A stretch of 64,000 nucleotides of DNA from Colocasia esculenta (Eukaryota > Streptophyta > Magnoliopsida > Alismatales > Araceae). The number at the start of each line of letters is the position of its first letter. Position 1 is the first letter of the stretch. This document shows, one piece after another, positions 13,159-25,575 of this stretch. The notes beneath the pieces are model-generated. The model was given only the letters and a program-made list of their open reading frames with translations, was not told the origin of the DNA and searched no databases. Made by a program: the position numbers and the translations under genes. Location: NCBI GenBank assembly GCA_014218235.1, contig CM024761.1:88785968-88849967 (forward strand), in the 5' to 3' direction.

Positions 13159-14109
13159 CTGAGGCCTAGCTCAAATCCACTCTCAAGCCCGTTAACTGGC
13201 CAGGTAAGAGGTGGGAAAGTGGGAGGTTCCCCCTGCTCTCGTAGGGACCTAATTAAGTAACCACTTGTCCACTTAGGCGTTTGCCTATGAACCTCTAGCC
13301 TTAGACACCAGTCTCCAAACTTGATAGTGGGCCCAAGTGGGCCTAAGTCTCAAAGCGAACCCTAAGTCAAGTTTCTACTTTCTTTTATTGAGCTTGAGAA
13401 TGCAAAAGATGCAGGAAGTTGTGGTTTGTGGGCTAAGGAAGGGTGATCAAATCCCCACCTTATCTTGTTAAGGAAACTGCCCTTAAAATATTTTTAGAAA
13501 TGATATGCACACCATAAAATCAAGCAAGGGGTTCTATGCAAGCATGGCAATGCATGATCATGCTTTTAAGAAAGTTGAGATTCTCACCTTGCCTCCCGCA
13601 ATCTTCGACAAGAAAGGAAACTTTTCAAAAGGAAAATTACCTAAAGATGAAAGGCTAAATGATGCATGTCCTAAAGATGGAAAGTTTCTAATTTTGACAT
13701 GACATCTTTTATTGGAATTTTGTGATTGATTTTTTTTGATTTTTTTAATGAATTATCTAAACATGGCAACTAAAAAAAGGAAACTCAATCAAGAGGGTTT
13801 TAAGGGTACTTACCTCCAACGCAATCCCTCGTTCTTTTGGAAAGTAAAACAAATAGAAAGAGTGAGAGAGAGAAGAAAACTCACCTCACTTACCTTTTTT
13901 CTATTTTTTGTGCAATTTTTGGATTTTTTTTTCCAAAACAGCCACTTTTACTTACAGATCTCCCTTTCAGTGATAGATTTCTGATAGATTCTCCAATCTT
14001 GTAATTTTTAGAATTTTTTAGTTTTTATTTGATACTTACAAAAAGAAAGAAAATGTTAGCCTGAATATATACAAAAAAAAACCAAGATTATCAAAACTAA
14101 AAATCTAAT
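13159..14109 (-). other. Long untranslated leader of the Athila-like element
   Basis: About 950 bases between PBS and the ORF start on the minus strand, AT-rich with several homopolymer runs. No supported gene; a packaging signal may lie here, but nothing specific is visible. Confidence 0.6.
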
Positions 14110-14127
14110 TCCCCGGCAACGACGCCA
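14110..14127 (-). promoter_or_regulatory. Primer-binding site, tRNA-Asp type
   Basis: The minus strand reads TGGCGTCGTTGCCGGGGA five bases from the LTR end. Athila-type plant elements use a very similar site complementary to tRNA-Asp; here one position differs from the common GGCGCCG form. Confidence 0.82.
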
Positions 14128-14132
14128 AAAAT

Positions 14133-15620
14133 TGATAGCCCACGAATGCGTCGTTAAACACGTGACTAACAATCTCAAATAATCGGCCTACACTAAATAT
14201 TTTAACAGTAGTTAAGTGGTGAGACCGAGTCGAATCCACAGGGAAAAATATTTTAGCTTTGAAAACCTTGGGCTTTTAGTTGAGAAAATAAAGTGATGTT
14301 ATTAAAACTACGATGCACAAAATAAATCTACACCACCGAGAATGATTAAGAATGAGAATAGAATAGATAGAAAGAGAGAACATAGACTACTAAAAAGCAA
14401 CTCCACTAATCAAGCTCACAGTCAATAATAAATGTGCATGAATAATAAATACAACTGATGAAGAAAATAGAATTAGAAGAGCTTTGGCTAGACGAAGTCC
14501 CGATGACGGCGGTGTGCGAACACGTGATCCGACCCTTTGATGACGACGGCATTCCAGAAAATCTCTTCATTGGACTTGATGATGATGGGAGAGAGAAAAA
14601 AGAAGAGACAGAGAGAAAGAAATCTTGAGAGAGAAAATAAAAACAGAGAGAGAGAGCACGTGTGAGAAGAGAGAGAAGAGGGAGAAGAGAGAAAAGAGAG
14701 AGAGCGCAAATAGGAGAGAGAGATAGGAGAGAGAACGGTGGGAGAGATAGGAGAGAAGAGAGATGAGAGCGCAAGAGAAGAGAGAGAGGAGAGAGAGCGC
14801 GTGAGAGAGAGAGAGCGCGCGCGAGAGAGGGAGAGCGCTGAGAGAGGAGAGAGAGCGAGCGGCGCGAGAGGAGGCGCTGCGCCTCTACGTGCATGCATGC
14901 ACGTAGGGGCAGTGGCGGGCAGCGGCAGGGGCGGCCTGGGCGAGGCTGGGCGGATCCCAGCGAGGCAGGCGGTGCGGCTGGCGGGGCCGGGCGCGCTCGG
15001 GCGCGGGGCAGCAGGCGGGGCGGCGTGCGCACGCGGGTTGGGGGCGTGCGGGCCGCACCGGGGCGCGCTGCTGCTGCTGTGCTACTTCTGCTGTGCTGCT
15101 TCTGTTGTGCGAGAAAGAGAGAGACCGGGAGAGAGGGAGAAGAAAGGCCGAAGAGAGGAGGAAGAAGAAGAGGAGGAAGAGAAAGAGGAGGGGAAGAGGG
15201 TGTGTGCGTAGGAGAGAGGAAGAGAGAGAAAGTGAGGGGGAGAATAAAAAGAATAGCATCCGAGAGAGAGGGGGGAGTTTATAAAATGGTAGAGAAAGAG
15301 AGGAAGGGGGAGAGAATAAAGGAAAGAGAGATTTTTGGAAAATAGGAGAGGAGATTTTTAAAATGAGAAAGTGTTTTTGAAAAGAAAGAGAGAGAGGGAA
15401 TATTAAAAAAATAAAATTTCTCATTATTCTCTCTTGATCCAATCAAATTTATTGGCCCATTTGACACTTCATTTCTTGGCCCATTAATCCTGCAAATACC
15501 ACACAGCAGAGATTTAATCAATTATCGTCCATGTAATCCAATGATAATAGACATTGATGAATTTATCAAGTATTTGTCAATAAAATGGCACGATTATTCA
15601 TAACAATTCTGAGATTATCA
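14133..15620 (-). repeat. 5' LTR of the Athila-like element
   Basis: Partner of 8696-10170, 1488 against 1475 bases, collinear throughout. It has the same GA tract, GC-rich core with CTGCTGCTGCTG-like runs, second GA tract and minus-strand TATAAA near 15280. Differences are mostly GA-repeat lengths plus scattered substitutions. Confidence 0.92.
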
Positions 15621-15840
15621 TTACTGTACTCTGTGTTTGACTGTAGTTGAGAACTGGCTATGTATATTTCATGTAAATATTTGTAAGATGTGCAATCTTA
15701 TATATATTTGAGCTGTTTCTTTTATATTTCTACGGACTCGTATGATTGATATCCCTTGCGAGGCTATGGCTCGATCGTAGGAGACAGAGTCGGGTCAAGG
15801 TCATTATTATGTTAACGGGTTTGAACGACGAGGACCATCA
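15621..15840 (+). mobile_element. Gypsy-1 3' LTR, last segment
   Basis: Resumes after the TTACT duplication and ends GACCATCA at 15840. From 15841 on, the minus strand continues the copia-A RT coding frame, so 15840 is taken as the outer end of gypsy-1. The duplicated target would be TAATA (15841-15845); its partner lies before the window. Confidence 0.65.
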
Positions 15841-17461
15841 TAATAACTAATTAAGTTCATCTTGCATGATCTTGGATACCATAGACCTAATTCACATGTA
15901 TATGCTAAATATCTAAAAATCCTTTTGACTAAAATTAAATGGGATTCTCTAGGATCTGCTTGGTACCTAGCACACATGCATGCACTAAATAAAATGTCTG
16001 GTCTAGTGGCAATTAAGTATAGTAAAGAACTGATCATACCTCTGTAAGATTTTTGATCTACTTTCTTCCTTTGAGGATCATTTTCTAACCTAGCGGAAGT
16101 GATCATAGGAGTGGTTAGATGCTTTGCTTGTTTAAAACCAAACTTCTTTAGCAAATCCTTGATATACTTGGTCTGATTGATGTGGGTTCCCTCCTTGTCT
16201 TGTTTGATTTGGAGTCCAAGGAAGTAAGTCAATTCGCTCATCAAACTCATCTCAAATTCTCCCTACATTAATTCTTCAAAATACTTGCAAAGAGATTCAT
16301 CAGTAGCTCCGAAAATGATGTCATCAACATAAATTTGCACAATTAAGGTATGTTGAGAGCATGATTTAATAAACAATGTGCTATCTACTTTGCCCCTAGT
16401 AAAACCATGTTTTAAAAGAAATGCACTTAGTATTTCATATCAAGCTCTAGGTGCTTGTTTCAGACCATATAGTGCGTTATGTAATTTGAAAACATGGTTA
16501 GGATGGTCTATATCTTCAAAGCCAGACGGTTGTTCAATATAGACTTTCTCTTTTATAAAATCATTTAAAAATATAGATTTCACATCCATTTGAAATAATT
16601 TTAAATCATATGCAGATGCATATGCTAATAAAATCCGAATAGCCTTAAGTCTAGCTACTGGTGCATAGGTTTCATCAAAATCTATGCCCTCCTCTTGGGA
16701 ATAGCCTTGAGCTACCAGTCTAGCCTTATTTCTAGTATTGACACCAGCTTCATCCATTTTATTTCTGAACACCCATTTGGTTCCAATAACAGGATGATCT
16801 AATGGCCTAGACACAAGGGACCAGACCTGGTTTATCTTGAACTGAATCAGTTCATCTTGCATGGCTAAAATCCAAGATTTATCAGTCAGTGCCTCATTGA
16901 CTGTCTTGGGCTCAATTTGAGAAACAAAAGCTAAATAATCACAAGGAATAATATTACCTCTGGTTCTTACCCATTCATTTGGATTTCTAATGATATTTTC
17001 TTTGGGATGATCCTTCTTATATCTCCATTCCCTAGGAAGATCCTCATGAATTATATCTTTCTGTTATAATTCTTCCAAAGGTGGATCTTCATTATCTTTG
17101 ATGGATACTTCCTATATTTTTTTCGGATAGGTTCTCCGTACCTTCATCATCACTAACAATTTTCTTTCTCAAAGAGGGGTTAGATTCATCAAATATAACA
17201 TGTGCAGTTTGTTCAATTAAAAGACTTCTTTTATTGAAAACTCTATATCCTTTAGGTTTAAAGGTATAACCTAGAAAAATACCTTCATCGGATTTTGGAT
17301 CCAACTTAACAATGCTTGTCTTAATTGTTGTGAATGAAGCAAGGACATCCAAATGTTCTGAGATGACTGATCTTGGACTTCTTCTGCTTGTATAGCTCAT
17401 ATGCTATCTTCTTTAGTATAGGCCTTATCATAGCTCTATTGATTATATAGCAGGTTGTATT
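15841..17461 (-). pseudogene. Sirevirus pol fragment: integrase end and RT (copia-A)
   Basis: Minus-strand remnant closely similar to the intact Sirevirus pol at 49361-52435. From high to low coordinates: integrase C-terminus (GYRVFNKRSLLIEQ, about 17210-17290), linker, RT (16250-16860), the catalytic YVDDIIFG near 16320-16345, and the region up to LGLWYP and a truncated SYYD at the gypsy-1 insertion. Frame breaks include TAG codons near 16268 and 17060. RNase H and everything beyond lie before the window. The upstream end at 17461 is the insertion point of the outer solo LTR. Confidence 0.92.
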
Positions 17462-20400
17462 TGTAACGCCCCGACGCGGAATATCAGAGCGGAATTACAG
17501 TTATTAAATAGTACAGAGAGAGAATAAATAACAAACCATCACGCAATTGGAATAATGCCAAATGAAACCCAGACTTCATTAATATTCCATCAAATAACTA
17601 TTACAATCACTAATCAGAGCCATAACTAGGGCCCAAAGTACTTTATTCAAATCTAAACTATTACATGACGACTAACTAATTGTCCGACTCATATCTAAAC
17701 TAACTAACTAATAAGCAGTGGTTGCCGAAACTGGTCACTCCTGAGCTTCATCCTCATTTCCCTCCTCGTGAGTGTGGTATTTTCCATCAGACTCACCTGA
17801 AACACAAGAAATAAATATGTAGGATGAGCGAATAACACCCAGTAGGACTTAATATCTCGTAAAAACAAGCATGCTTTAAGTGTTTAATGTCTTTATGAGG
17901 CAGGATACTAGAACGAGTAGTCATGTACAGTCAAGAGAATGACGTAACATGATAACGTGAAATAATAGCACATTCACGAGAGTTCAACACCACAAGTTTG
18001 ATAATGAATTGGCCATATCACGAGATAGCAAGTAAACTAGTCACGATAGCAAGTATGGGTTGGTATTCTTTCAACCCCGAGTTCAAGTAACAAACAAATG
18101 ATTGATTGATTGTCATAGATTAAATCTTGAGTGTCATGCGTTAGGTGTATGCCATCACCCAGATCGTTAGACCCCCGCGAGTTATAGCCTTTCAGGTGCT
18201 CCTTCTAAGGACCAGATCGGGCCCTTATAATGTTGCCTAGCATAATCATGTTTGTTATCTTAGACAATCAATTTGATGGCCAAATAGAGTACCAAGAATA
18301 GATGAGAGTAGTAGATGAACTAGATGAGAGTGCAGAGTGAAAGTGAACAGAGAAGAGTAACGAGATAGTAGATGAGATAGGGGTATAATCGTAAAATAAT
18401 GTTAAACTACGATAGTAACAGTTGCACGGCACCAGGTCGGGTACCGGCAGTCTGGTAGAAGTCACATCCGCCCACTAGCCGTGCTATGAACACGGGCCAG
18501 ATGGTCCGGCGTGATCACATTGTAAGAAGGAAACACACTAAGGCCGTGGATCGTGCTGATCCCTAAGGTGTATCGAGTTTTAGGGTACAACCAGCTCGTC
18601 GGCTAAGGACGTACGCCAAAGCCAAGAAGACTTACTATAGCAACCCGGAAAATTTAATACTTAAAAAAAATCCGAAATAATAATTTCTTTAAATCGAAAT
18701 AATAGAAACATACGTACCATTATTGTATGTGCAAGAACACATCTAAAAATTCCTTAAAAATTATAAATCAACCCCAAATATTATCCCTAAGTGTTCCACG
18801 AAGAAAAGCGTGCAACGAAAAAATCCAATTGGCAAAGCGTACGTCACAATGTGACTAATTATCCAAATTTGGAAACTAAGTCAGAAAACCGTTAACACGG
18901 AAAGATCACGCGCCCATAAATTAAATGAACATGTCAGAGAGACTTCCAACATCATGTGATGATTAACCATTATCGGGTTTGGACCAATGGACCTCTCATA
19001 GCCCATGAATAAATTCAAATAAGAAAATGCAATAAAATTCATAACTCTATTATTCCCTAATTAAAAAGGGAAAACCTATAAGATAAATTCCAATAAATAA
19101 TGAGCTTGGTTAAATGGACCCATTAGAAATTAGTGGGCCAAAATAAGGATTTTAAAAATAAGAATAATGGGAAAATTCCCTAAATTCGCAACTTAAATAT
19201 TACTTAAATAGAAAAGAGACATTTAATGCATTAAATAAGCAATTTGAGATGGAATTGGATTCCTAAACCTACCCCATATGGTTTAGCATGAATTTAGACC
19301 TCAACCTAACCCAAATAGAAGTTGGAAAGCAAGGAAGGAAAGAAGGAGTTAGGAAATCTCGTAATTAAAGAGAAATTTGAGTAGTAGTAGGAATAGGAAC
19401 CCTCACTAGCTTAAATACTCTCTTAACTCTCCATGGCCGGCCCTGAAACTTTGCTGGGGCTTGCTGGACGTGGAGAGAAGGCCAAGGAGGAGGAGAATTC
19501 CTGGGGAGAAGGCTCTCTCAAGCATCTTCCTTTGTTCTTCAAGTTCTAGCCCTAGAAGAGTAAAATGACTAAAGGTAGGCATTCTCACGAGCAAAACTCA
19601 ATTAAATCCATCTATAGATTGTTCCATACATCAGGAACAAAAGCCCTCTTGTTTCACTCTTTTTCATCGAGCCAATTGTTTGATCTCTAATTTTGAAATT
19701 CTGCAAATATGATGAACCCGACCCTTCTTCTTTATTCTTGATCTCCATATATACTCAACCTCGTGCTCTCAAATTTTAACTAGAGTTACTGATGGATGTT
19801 AGGCATCTTTTGCCTCTAAAAGCACTAAGTTTTATCCATCCTTTGTCACGAATTAAATCTTGCATGATTTCGACAATGTACTGTTGTGGTTTAACCTTGA
19901 CTTGTGTTACAAGTTCCATACCTCTTTGCAGAGTCGTTTTTAGACCAAGTGTTCAACAGAGAACTTGTTACCTCATGAGTCTATTTTCATTTGGCACTAT
20001 TTTCCCCAATGTTTGTTGATCGTACTAAGAGTATTAGCCCGAACATTAACACTGTGTCAGATTCACGTAGTCAGTTACAATACGTCTTATTACCTAGTCA
20101 AATGACCTTTGTTTCTCAATTATTTGCTACTTTACAAAGTATTGGAAGTAATCTAACTAAAAAAGGTGGTTTCACTTGATTTGGATCACCCTAGCATTTG
20201 TTTTGATTTTTCAAACCCACAGCTGTCAAACCCAATCCAAGTCGGAGTTGGAAATAGGTAGAAAAAGCAACCCAAACGTCATTTTCAGGTAGCGACAGGT
20301 CGACACGTCGCTACCATAACGCGACAACATCATGGTCGCGACCCATACCAAAAATAAGGCCGTTTCGTGGTCTTTTCAGAAGGCGACAAGTTCATGGTCG

Positions 20401-23400
20401 TGTTCACTTTCAAAAGGCGATAGGCAATGCGTCGCGTTTTGCCTATGTCCGCTTAATCGGCCATAACGTTTTTATAGACCTCGGATTGACAAGCCGTTTT
20501 CTTTGCTAGATTCCTCATTCAAAGGGCTTCAATTTGGTATATTCATGTATGAGATTTGAATGAAAAATCAATGAGTTATGACCTTAGGAAGTGAAGGGAT
20601 GGGATTGCATTTGCCTTCTAAAAGCATACATCTTGGTTTCCGTCGTTCTGCATCGTTCCTTGCATGTGTGAGTTTGATCTCTTCTAAGAAGGTTCTAGAA
20701 AGTATTAACATGCATTTATCAACCCATATCAAAGTTAAAACATGTTTACATAATTTTTAATTGATTTTAAGTTCATGATCATGCTCTCTACTTGCCGATT
20801 ATCCACTTCTTGCCTTGTTATCAAACTTGCTAAAAACACATGTTATAAAATGGAGTCATATTGAATGATTTAAAATGTAATAACACGACATCTTTCTATC
20901 TATGATTTCTCTCACACGTTCACACACTTGAACCATCCAATTATGGCTTGACTTGGCACAAAATATCTCATAATGTATCTGGTTAATTTATTGCAATAAT
21001 GTACATTAAATTGCTCTATTTTAAATGAACTTGTCTTCGTTTCTCGCGTTGTTTGGGAATACCGTTACCGACGCTCCACTGTTCTAGAATTCCTCTAGAA
21101 CGTCGGGCACTTGTTTCTATATACACACTTTCCTTGACTTGGACGAACTCTCTGTCGGATATTCCTTCTGCCGGACTAGTGAATCCTTGTTCAAGACCTT
21201 CGTAAGTCTCCTCTGTCCATGGATTCCCACATGGTCGATGAGCTGGTTGTACCCTAACACCTATGATACCCTTTAGGGATCGACAAGATCCAAACAGCCT
21301 TAGTTGCTCTTGCTCTTATCTTGAATCACGCTGGACCTCTGGACCTGTGCATAACGAGGCCAGCGGAAGGGTTGTGTATTCCACCTGACTGCCAACACCG
21401 TACGCGTGTGTTGTGCAAATGTTACTATCGCTCTTTACTCGACGTTTCTTGTGCAATGACCATAAGATCTCATCTATACTCTACTCGCTCGTCTATTCAC
21501 GTTCACTCTACTATCTCGTCTCTCTCATCTATTCATCTAGTACTCTCTTGGTACTCTTTGAGCTGTGTAGCTCCTACTGTTTTGTACTGTTCATGACTGT
21601 CTAGAGCTATAATATGGGTCTTGTGACTCTACTGTATCCAATGCATACTGTGCAGGGCACGGAGAGTGTCCGAGGGGCTCCAATCTAGTCCTGGGGGCAG
21701 AGAGCCACCCGAAAATACCTGCAGGGGCTATAGACGGTGTTCTGCATTGCACCGGTTCTGACTATACTATATTGGCTAGACATCTGACTACTATCCTTTT
21801 AGTCCGAGGAGTTCAGACGTACTGTGATATTACTGTGCTATCACAAACTGTTATACTATTAGTCTGAAGAGTTCAGACATACTGTGCGATTACTGCGCTA
21901 TCGCAGACTGTTACTGAATGGCTACTATCCTAGAAGTGACTATTGCCGTATTCTACTAGTGCACCGTTGTGCAACCATACACGCTATCTCGTTACACGCT
22001 ATCTCGTTACACGCTATCTTGTCATACTACTTGCTCTACTCTCTCGTTGTCTAATGACAATAAAAGTGCTATACTCTCTCGGCTATCTACGGATAACCAA
22101 AGTGCCATTACTATTTCGATTGACAAAAGTTAATCAAGAGTGCTATACTATCTCGATTGATGAAAATCAACCAAAGTGCAATTTACTCTTTACATGACCA
22201 ACTACTATCTCTCCTTGCTATACCTGTCGCTTGCTATTGCTTGCCATTGTCGCTACATGCTGTTGCGTGGTTATCGTTTCTATCGTGACTTAACTTTAAT
22301 CATTGTGCTATACTTGATTTATCTGCTATCTGAACCATGTTACTTGTGCTATTACTTTCTCGACTTTACATGACTCGCTCTATCATTAGTTACTCTGCCA
22401 TTTAATGCATTAATTATTTAAAGCATGCTTGAGCCTGAGATTTAAGTCCTACTGGGCGTTATCGCTCACCCTTCGTTATTTGTTGTTGTGTCTCAGGTAA
22501 GTCAGACAATGACGTCACACACACCAATGGGACAGGACCAGTGTGATGAGCGACCTAGAGTCAGTTGATGAAGTTGCCCTAGTACTATGGAGTCTAATAG
22601 TTATTGCTTTAGATTTCTTTTCAATGTAATGATGTCATTGAGCCCTAAGTATTGGCTCCGAATTAGTGGTTGTAATAGTATTAGTGATTTTATAATGAAA
22701 TGAAGAATTTATTTCAATTATTGTTTGTTAGATGCTCTGATGTTTGCGTCTGTATGCGCAATACACGTTACCATACTCGTTGTTCACGTTCTCCTCTGAT
22801 TTATTCCGCTGCTAAATTGGAGGGGCATGACACTTACGGAGGCCTTGACAAGGAGTCCCTGGTCCACTCGAGAGTATTCCTGATGGAGAGGTGGTCCATG
22901 TCAAGAGAGTGTGTAGAAAACAAGTGTCCGTCGTGCCTCGAGTGCTCGAAGGCCGAGGGAAACGATCACGGTATTCAAATCATGCGATTAAAACGAAGAC
23001 AAGTGTAAATAATTAAAAGGAGAATTTAGTAATTTATTTCACTTAATTACCAGATACGTTATTGAGTAATTTAATAGGGTTTAACGGCAAACATGATTGT
23101 TAAGTGTATGCAAGTGTAAGAAATCAAGAGGGCATGTATGATTGTGCACATAGCTTGTAAATTAATTAATTCATGTAGACATTACTCATTATTGACTAAC
23201 AAGTCATTACAGTTCATGACAGTATTTAATTAGGGTTAAACAGGGCTTAAATGGCTTAAATAGTAGGGTTAAAAAGGTAATTTTAGGTTCTGGCCATGAC
23301 TCTAAGGTCGCGATATAGGAGCGCGTCGCGATCAGGTCGCGACGTATACGACTATGTTCAGGTTGCGACGTATATGGCTATCGCGTTCAGGTCACGACGT

Positions 23401-24717
23401 ATATGGCTGTCACGTTCAGATCGTGACGCCAGGCCCAGTTGAGTTCTGCTGAATCGGCCACTAAGGGTCAAACACGGCCAGGTCACGACATGTCGACCCG
23501 TCGCATTCAGAACGCGACGGACCCCCTCTGAGATCGTGACGGGTTGGGCCGTCGCGACTCCAGAAGGTGGCCCGAGCCCATAAAAGGAGAATTTCCCCTT
23601 TTTGGGTGGGTTCCATCCCTCCCAATCATGCTACAGGGTACTTCAAAAATCGATATAAAATCGCACAGTGATTCAAAAATCATGAAACTAATTTTAAACA
23701 AAAATAGACAAGGAGATCTATTGCTAGATACGATTAATTAGAAAACAAACATGTATAGGACATGCTTTGATAGGGTCACATTATGGTGACCTAATTATGC
23801 ACAGTCAAGGAAAAATGATTTTATTGTCAACAGATACAACATGAAAATTTGGGCAAATAGGGGTGTTTGAAAGCTAAGAGCATGTAGTATTTATGAGAAT
23901 ATTTACAAGACATGGGATCAAGTACATGCGAGGATTGCAAGCAAACTTTAGGGTTTGGGTATAAGATGATGATAGAGATTGATACATTTAATACTCCTTC
24001 ATGGAGCCACAAAAAATAGGGAAATCATGGGACTTTCAAAGAGGATCATGCAGGCTACCTAGGGTTAAATTTACACGATTTGTGCTTGAGAGATTGCTTA
24101 CCTTTCATGCGTTTTAAAAATCCTAGGGTTGATGACGAAAAGTAGATGAAATCCCCTCTATTCCAGCCTTCTCCTCCTTGCTCCTTCATCTAGATCTCCT
24201 CCCCTTCGTCTCCCAGAGCTCCATCCGTGTTCTATGGGGTTGATAGGGCCGAATGAGAGGTGTATAGGGTGGTAATAGAGTCCTTTCTTTCTAAAACTCT
24301 TCCTTTCCTTTAAAGCTCCGAATTTCCATCTTTATCACCCTATTTCTCTCCTTTATCTCCTAATTAGGGTTGAGAAGAGATCTAATTTTGTGGGTAGAGG
24401 GTTAGGGTAAGTCTAGGACTCTTTTTAGGATAAATATGGGTTATTTAATATTTATCTTAACCCTTTTTCCAATTATTACAATTTTTACTCCGAATTTAGC
24501 TTAATTACCTCCCATCCTATGGTGGGCTCTCCTCATTTGGGCCCAACAATTCATGTTGGGATCATTAGTAAGACCCATTATCAATTTAGATTAATGGTCT
24601 TTGATTCAATTTTCCTTTTATTTCATTTATTCTCCCTTTATTCTAATTAAATCTATTTATCTCATTTATTTAATTAAAATTTTTATTTTTTTAGATTTAA
24701 AAATCAAGGTTACTACA
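17462..24717 (-). mobile_element. Solo LTR (outer), 3.05 kb without its insert
   Basis: Terminal TGTAACGCCCCG and GGTTACTACA, flanked by a perfect duplication GTATT (17457-17461 and 24718-24722) that interrupts the copia-A integrase between conserved residues. Without the inner insert (18636-22837) it measures about 3054 bases, has no PBS, PPT or coding domain, and so reads as a solo LTR. It is on the minus strand, because its CTACTGGG motif (minus strand, 17836-17849) lies near the 17462 end, as in the 5' LTR of gypsy-2. It carries a dense array of GTCGCGAC-like motifs at 23300-23545. Confidence 0.88.
18636..22832 (+). mobile_element. Solo LTR (inner), 4.2 kb
   Basis: Begins TATAGCAACCCGG (TG changed to TA) and ends GGGGCATGACA. 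It is flanked by a perfect duplication CTTAC (18631-18635 and 22833-22837). Removing it restores a continuous outer LTR: the outer sequence either side of the break aligns with about 21150-21300 of this very LTR, in opposite orientation. The two are thus related families. Features are a CpG hairpin cluster at 20285-20450, a conserved GGTCC/CACCCGAA-like block at 21680-21715 and the CTACTGGGCG motif at 22447-22458. No gene is supported in it. Confidence 0.9.
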
Positions 24718-25575
24718 GTATTAACTACCTCTGCCCAAAAATATCTTGGCAAATTGTATTCAGCTAGTATGGTTCTTGCCATATCCAATAATGTTCTATT
24801 TTTCCTCTCAGCTACCCCATTTTGTTGAGATGTTCTTGGTGCTAAGAAATTGTGCTCGATTCCTAGATCATCACAAAATTCTGCAAACCTGTCATTCTAA
24901 AATTCTCCTCCATGATCAAATCGAAGACTTATAATACTGAACTTCTTATCTTTCTGAACTAACTTGTTGAACTTGACAAATGCTTCAAACGTGTCATCTT
25001 TGTGTTTTAGAAAAGAGACCCATGTGTATCTTGAGAAATCTCACACACTTTATCAAGTCTTGAGTTAATAGTTGGTAAACATTCTACTAAGTCATGCTTG
25101 ATGAGCTTCCTAATTCCATCCAAACTAGCATGTCCTAGTCTCCTGAGCCACAGTTTTGCATTTTACTCTTTGCTTGCTGCCAAATATACATTTTGACCTT
25201 TTAGATCTTCTAAACGTAAAACATAGAGATTTCTTTCCTTGTAGACTTCGAAAACTGTTATCCCTTCCTTGATGATCAACACTTGGATTCTTGGAACTTA
25301 ACTTGATGGCCCTTGTCGCATAACTGCCTTATGCTAATCAAGTTGTGTTTGAGACCTTCAACACAAAATACTTCTTCTATCAATGTCTTTTCTTTGCTTC
25401 CAACGGATCCACAACGATTTACTGATCCTTTTCCATTGTCTCCATATGTTACTATTCCTTCTTTAGTCTTCATAGATGAAAATAGTTTCTTGTTACCTGT
25501 CATATGTCTTGAGCACCCGCTATCCAACTACCACTTGGATGTTCTAAGACTCTCCTACAAATAAATCAATGAGAT
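24718..25575 (-). pseudogene. Sirevirus protease and integrase N-half (copia-A)
   Basis: Continues copia-A beyond the solo LTR. The minus strand encodes the integrase stretch around PQQNG and the DMART region (24720-24860), the HHCC pre-integrase region (about 25080-25200), and the protease with DSGCSRHMTG (about 25490-25525) followed by GLKHNLIS. Stops and shifts are frequent between 24890 and 25275. The gag-pol border at about 25576-25600 keeps the sense of TWVPKS seen in the intact copy. Confidence 0.9.

Larger units (their letters stand above)
8696..15620 (-). mobile_element. Non-autonomous LTR element, Athila-like, 6.9 kb
   Basis: Complete element with two LTRs (8696-10170 and 14133-15620) beginning TGATAGCCCACG and ending GAGATTATCA as read on the plus strand. 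The 5-bp duplication TTACT (8691-8695 and 15621-15625) is perfect. The PBS at 14110-14127 and the PPT next to 10171 place it on the minus strand. The 3.96-kb interior has no protease, RT, RNase H or integrase motif, so it must depend on an autonomous partner. The PBS reads TGGCGTCGTTGCCGGGGA on the minus strand, resembling the tRNA-Asp type known from Athila elements; the clade call rests on that and is an inference. Confidence 0.9.

Noticed and set aside
23577..23586. TATA box CATAAAAGG on the plus strand as evidence for plus orientation of the outer solo LTR
   Set aside because: The CTACTGGG and conserved-block order place this LTR on the minus strand; the TATA-like string is likely chance.
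17462..24717. A full-length element with 18636-22832 as its interior
   Set aside because: The inner segment has its own perfect CTTAC duplication, and its removal restores a continuous LTR; there is no PBS, PPT or coding domain.
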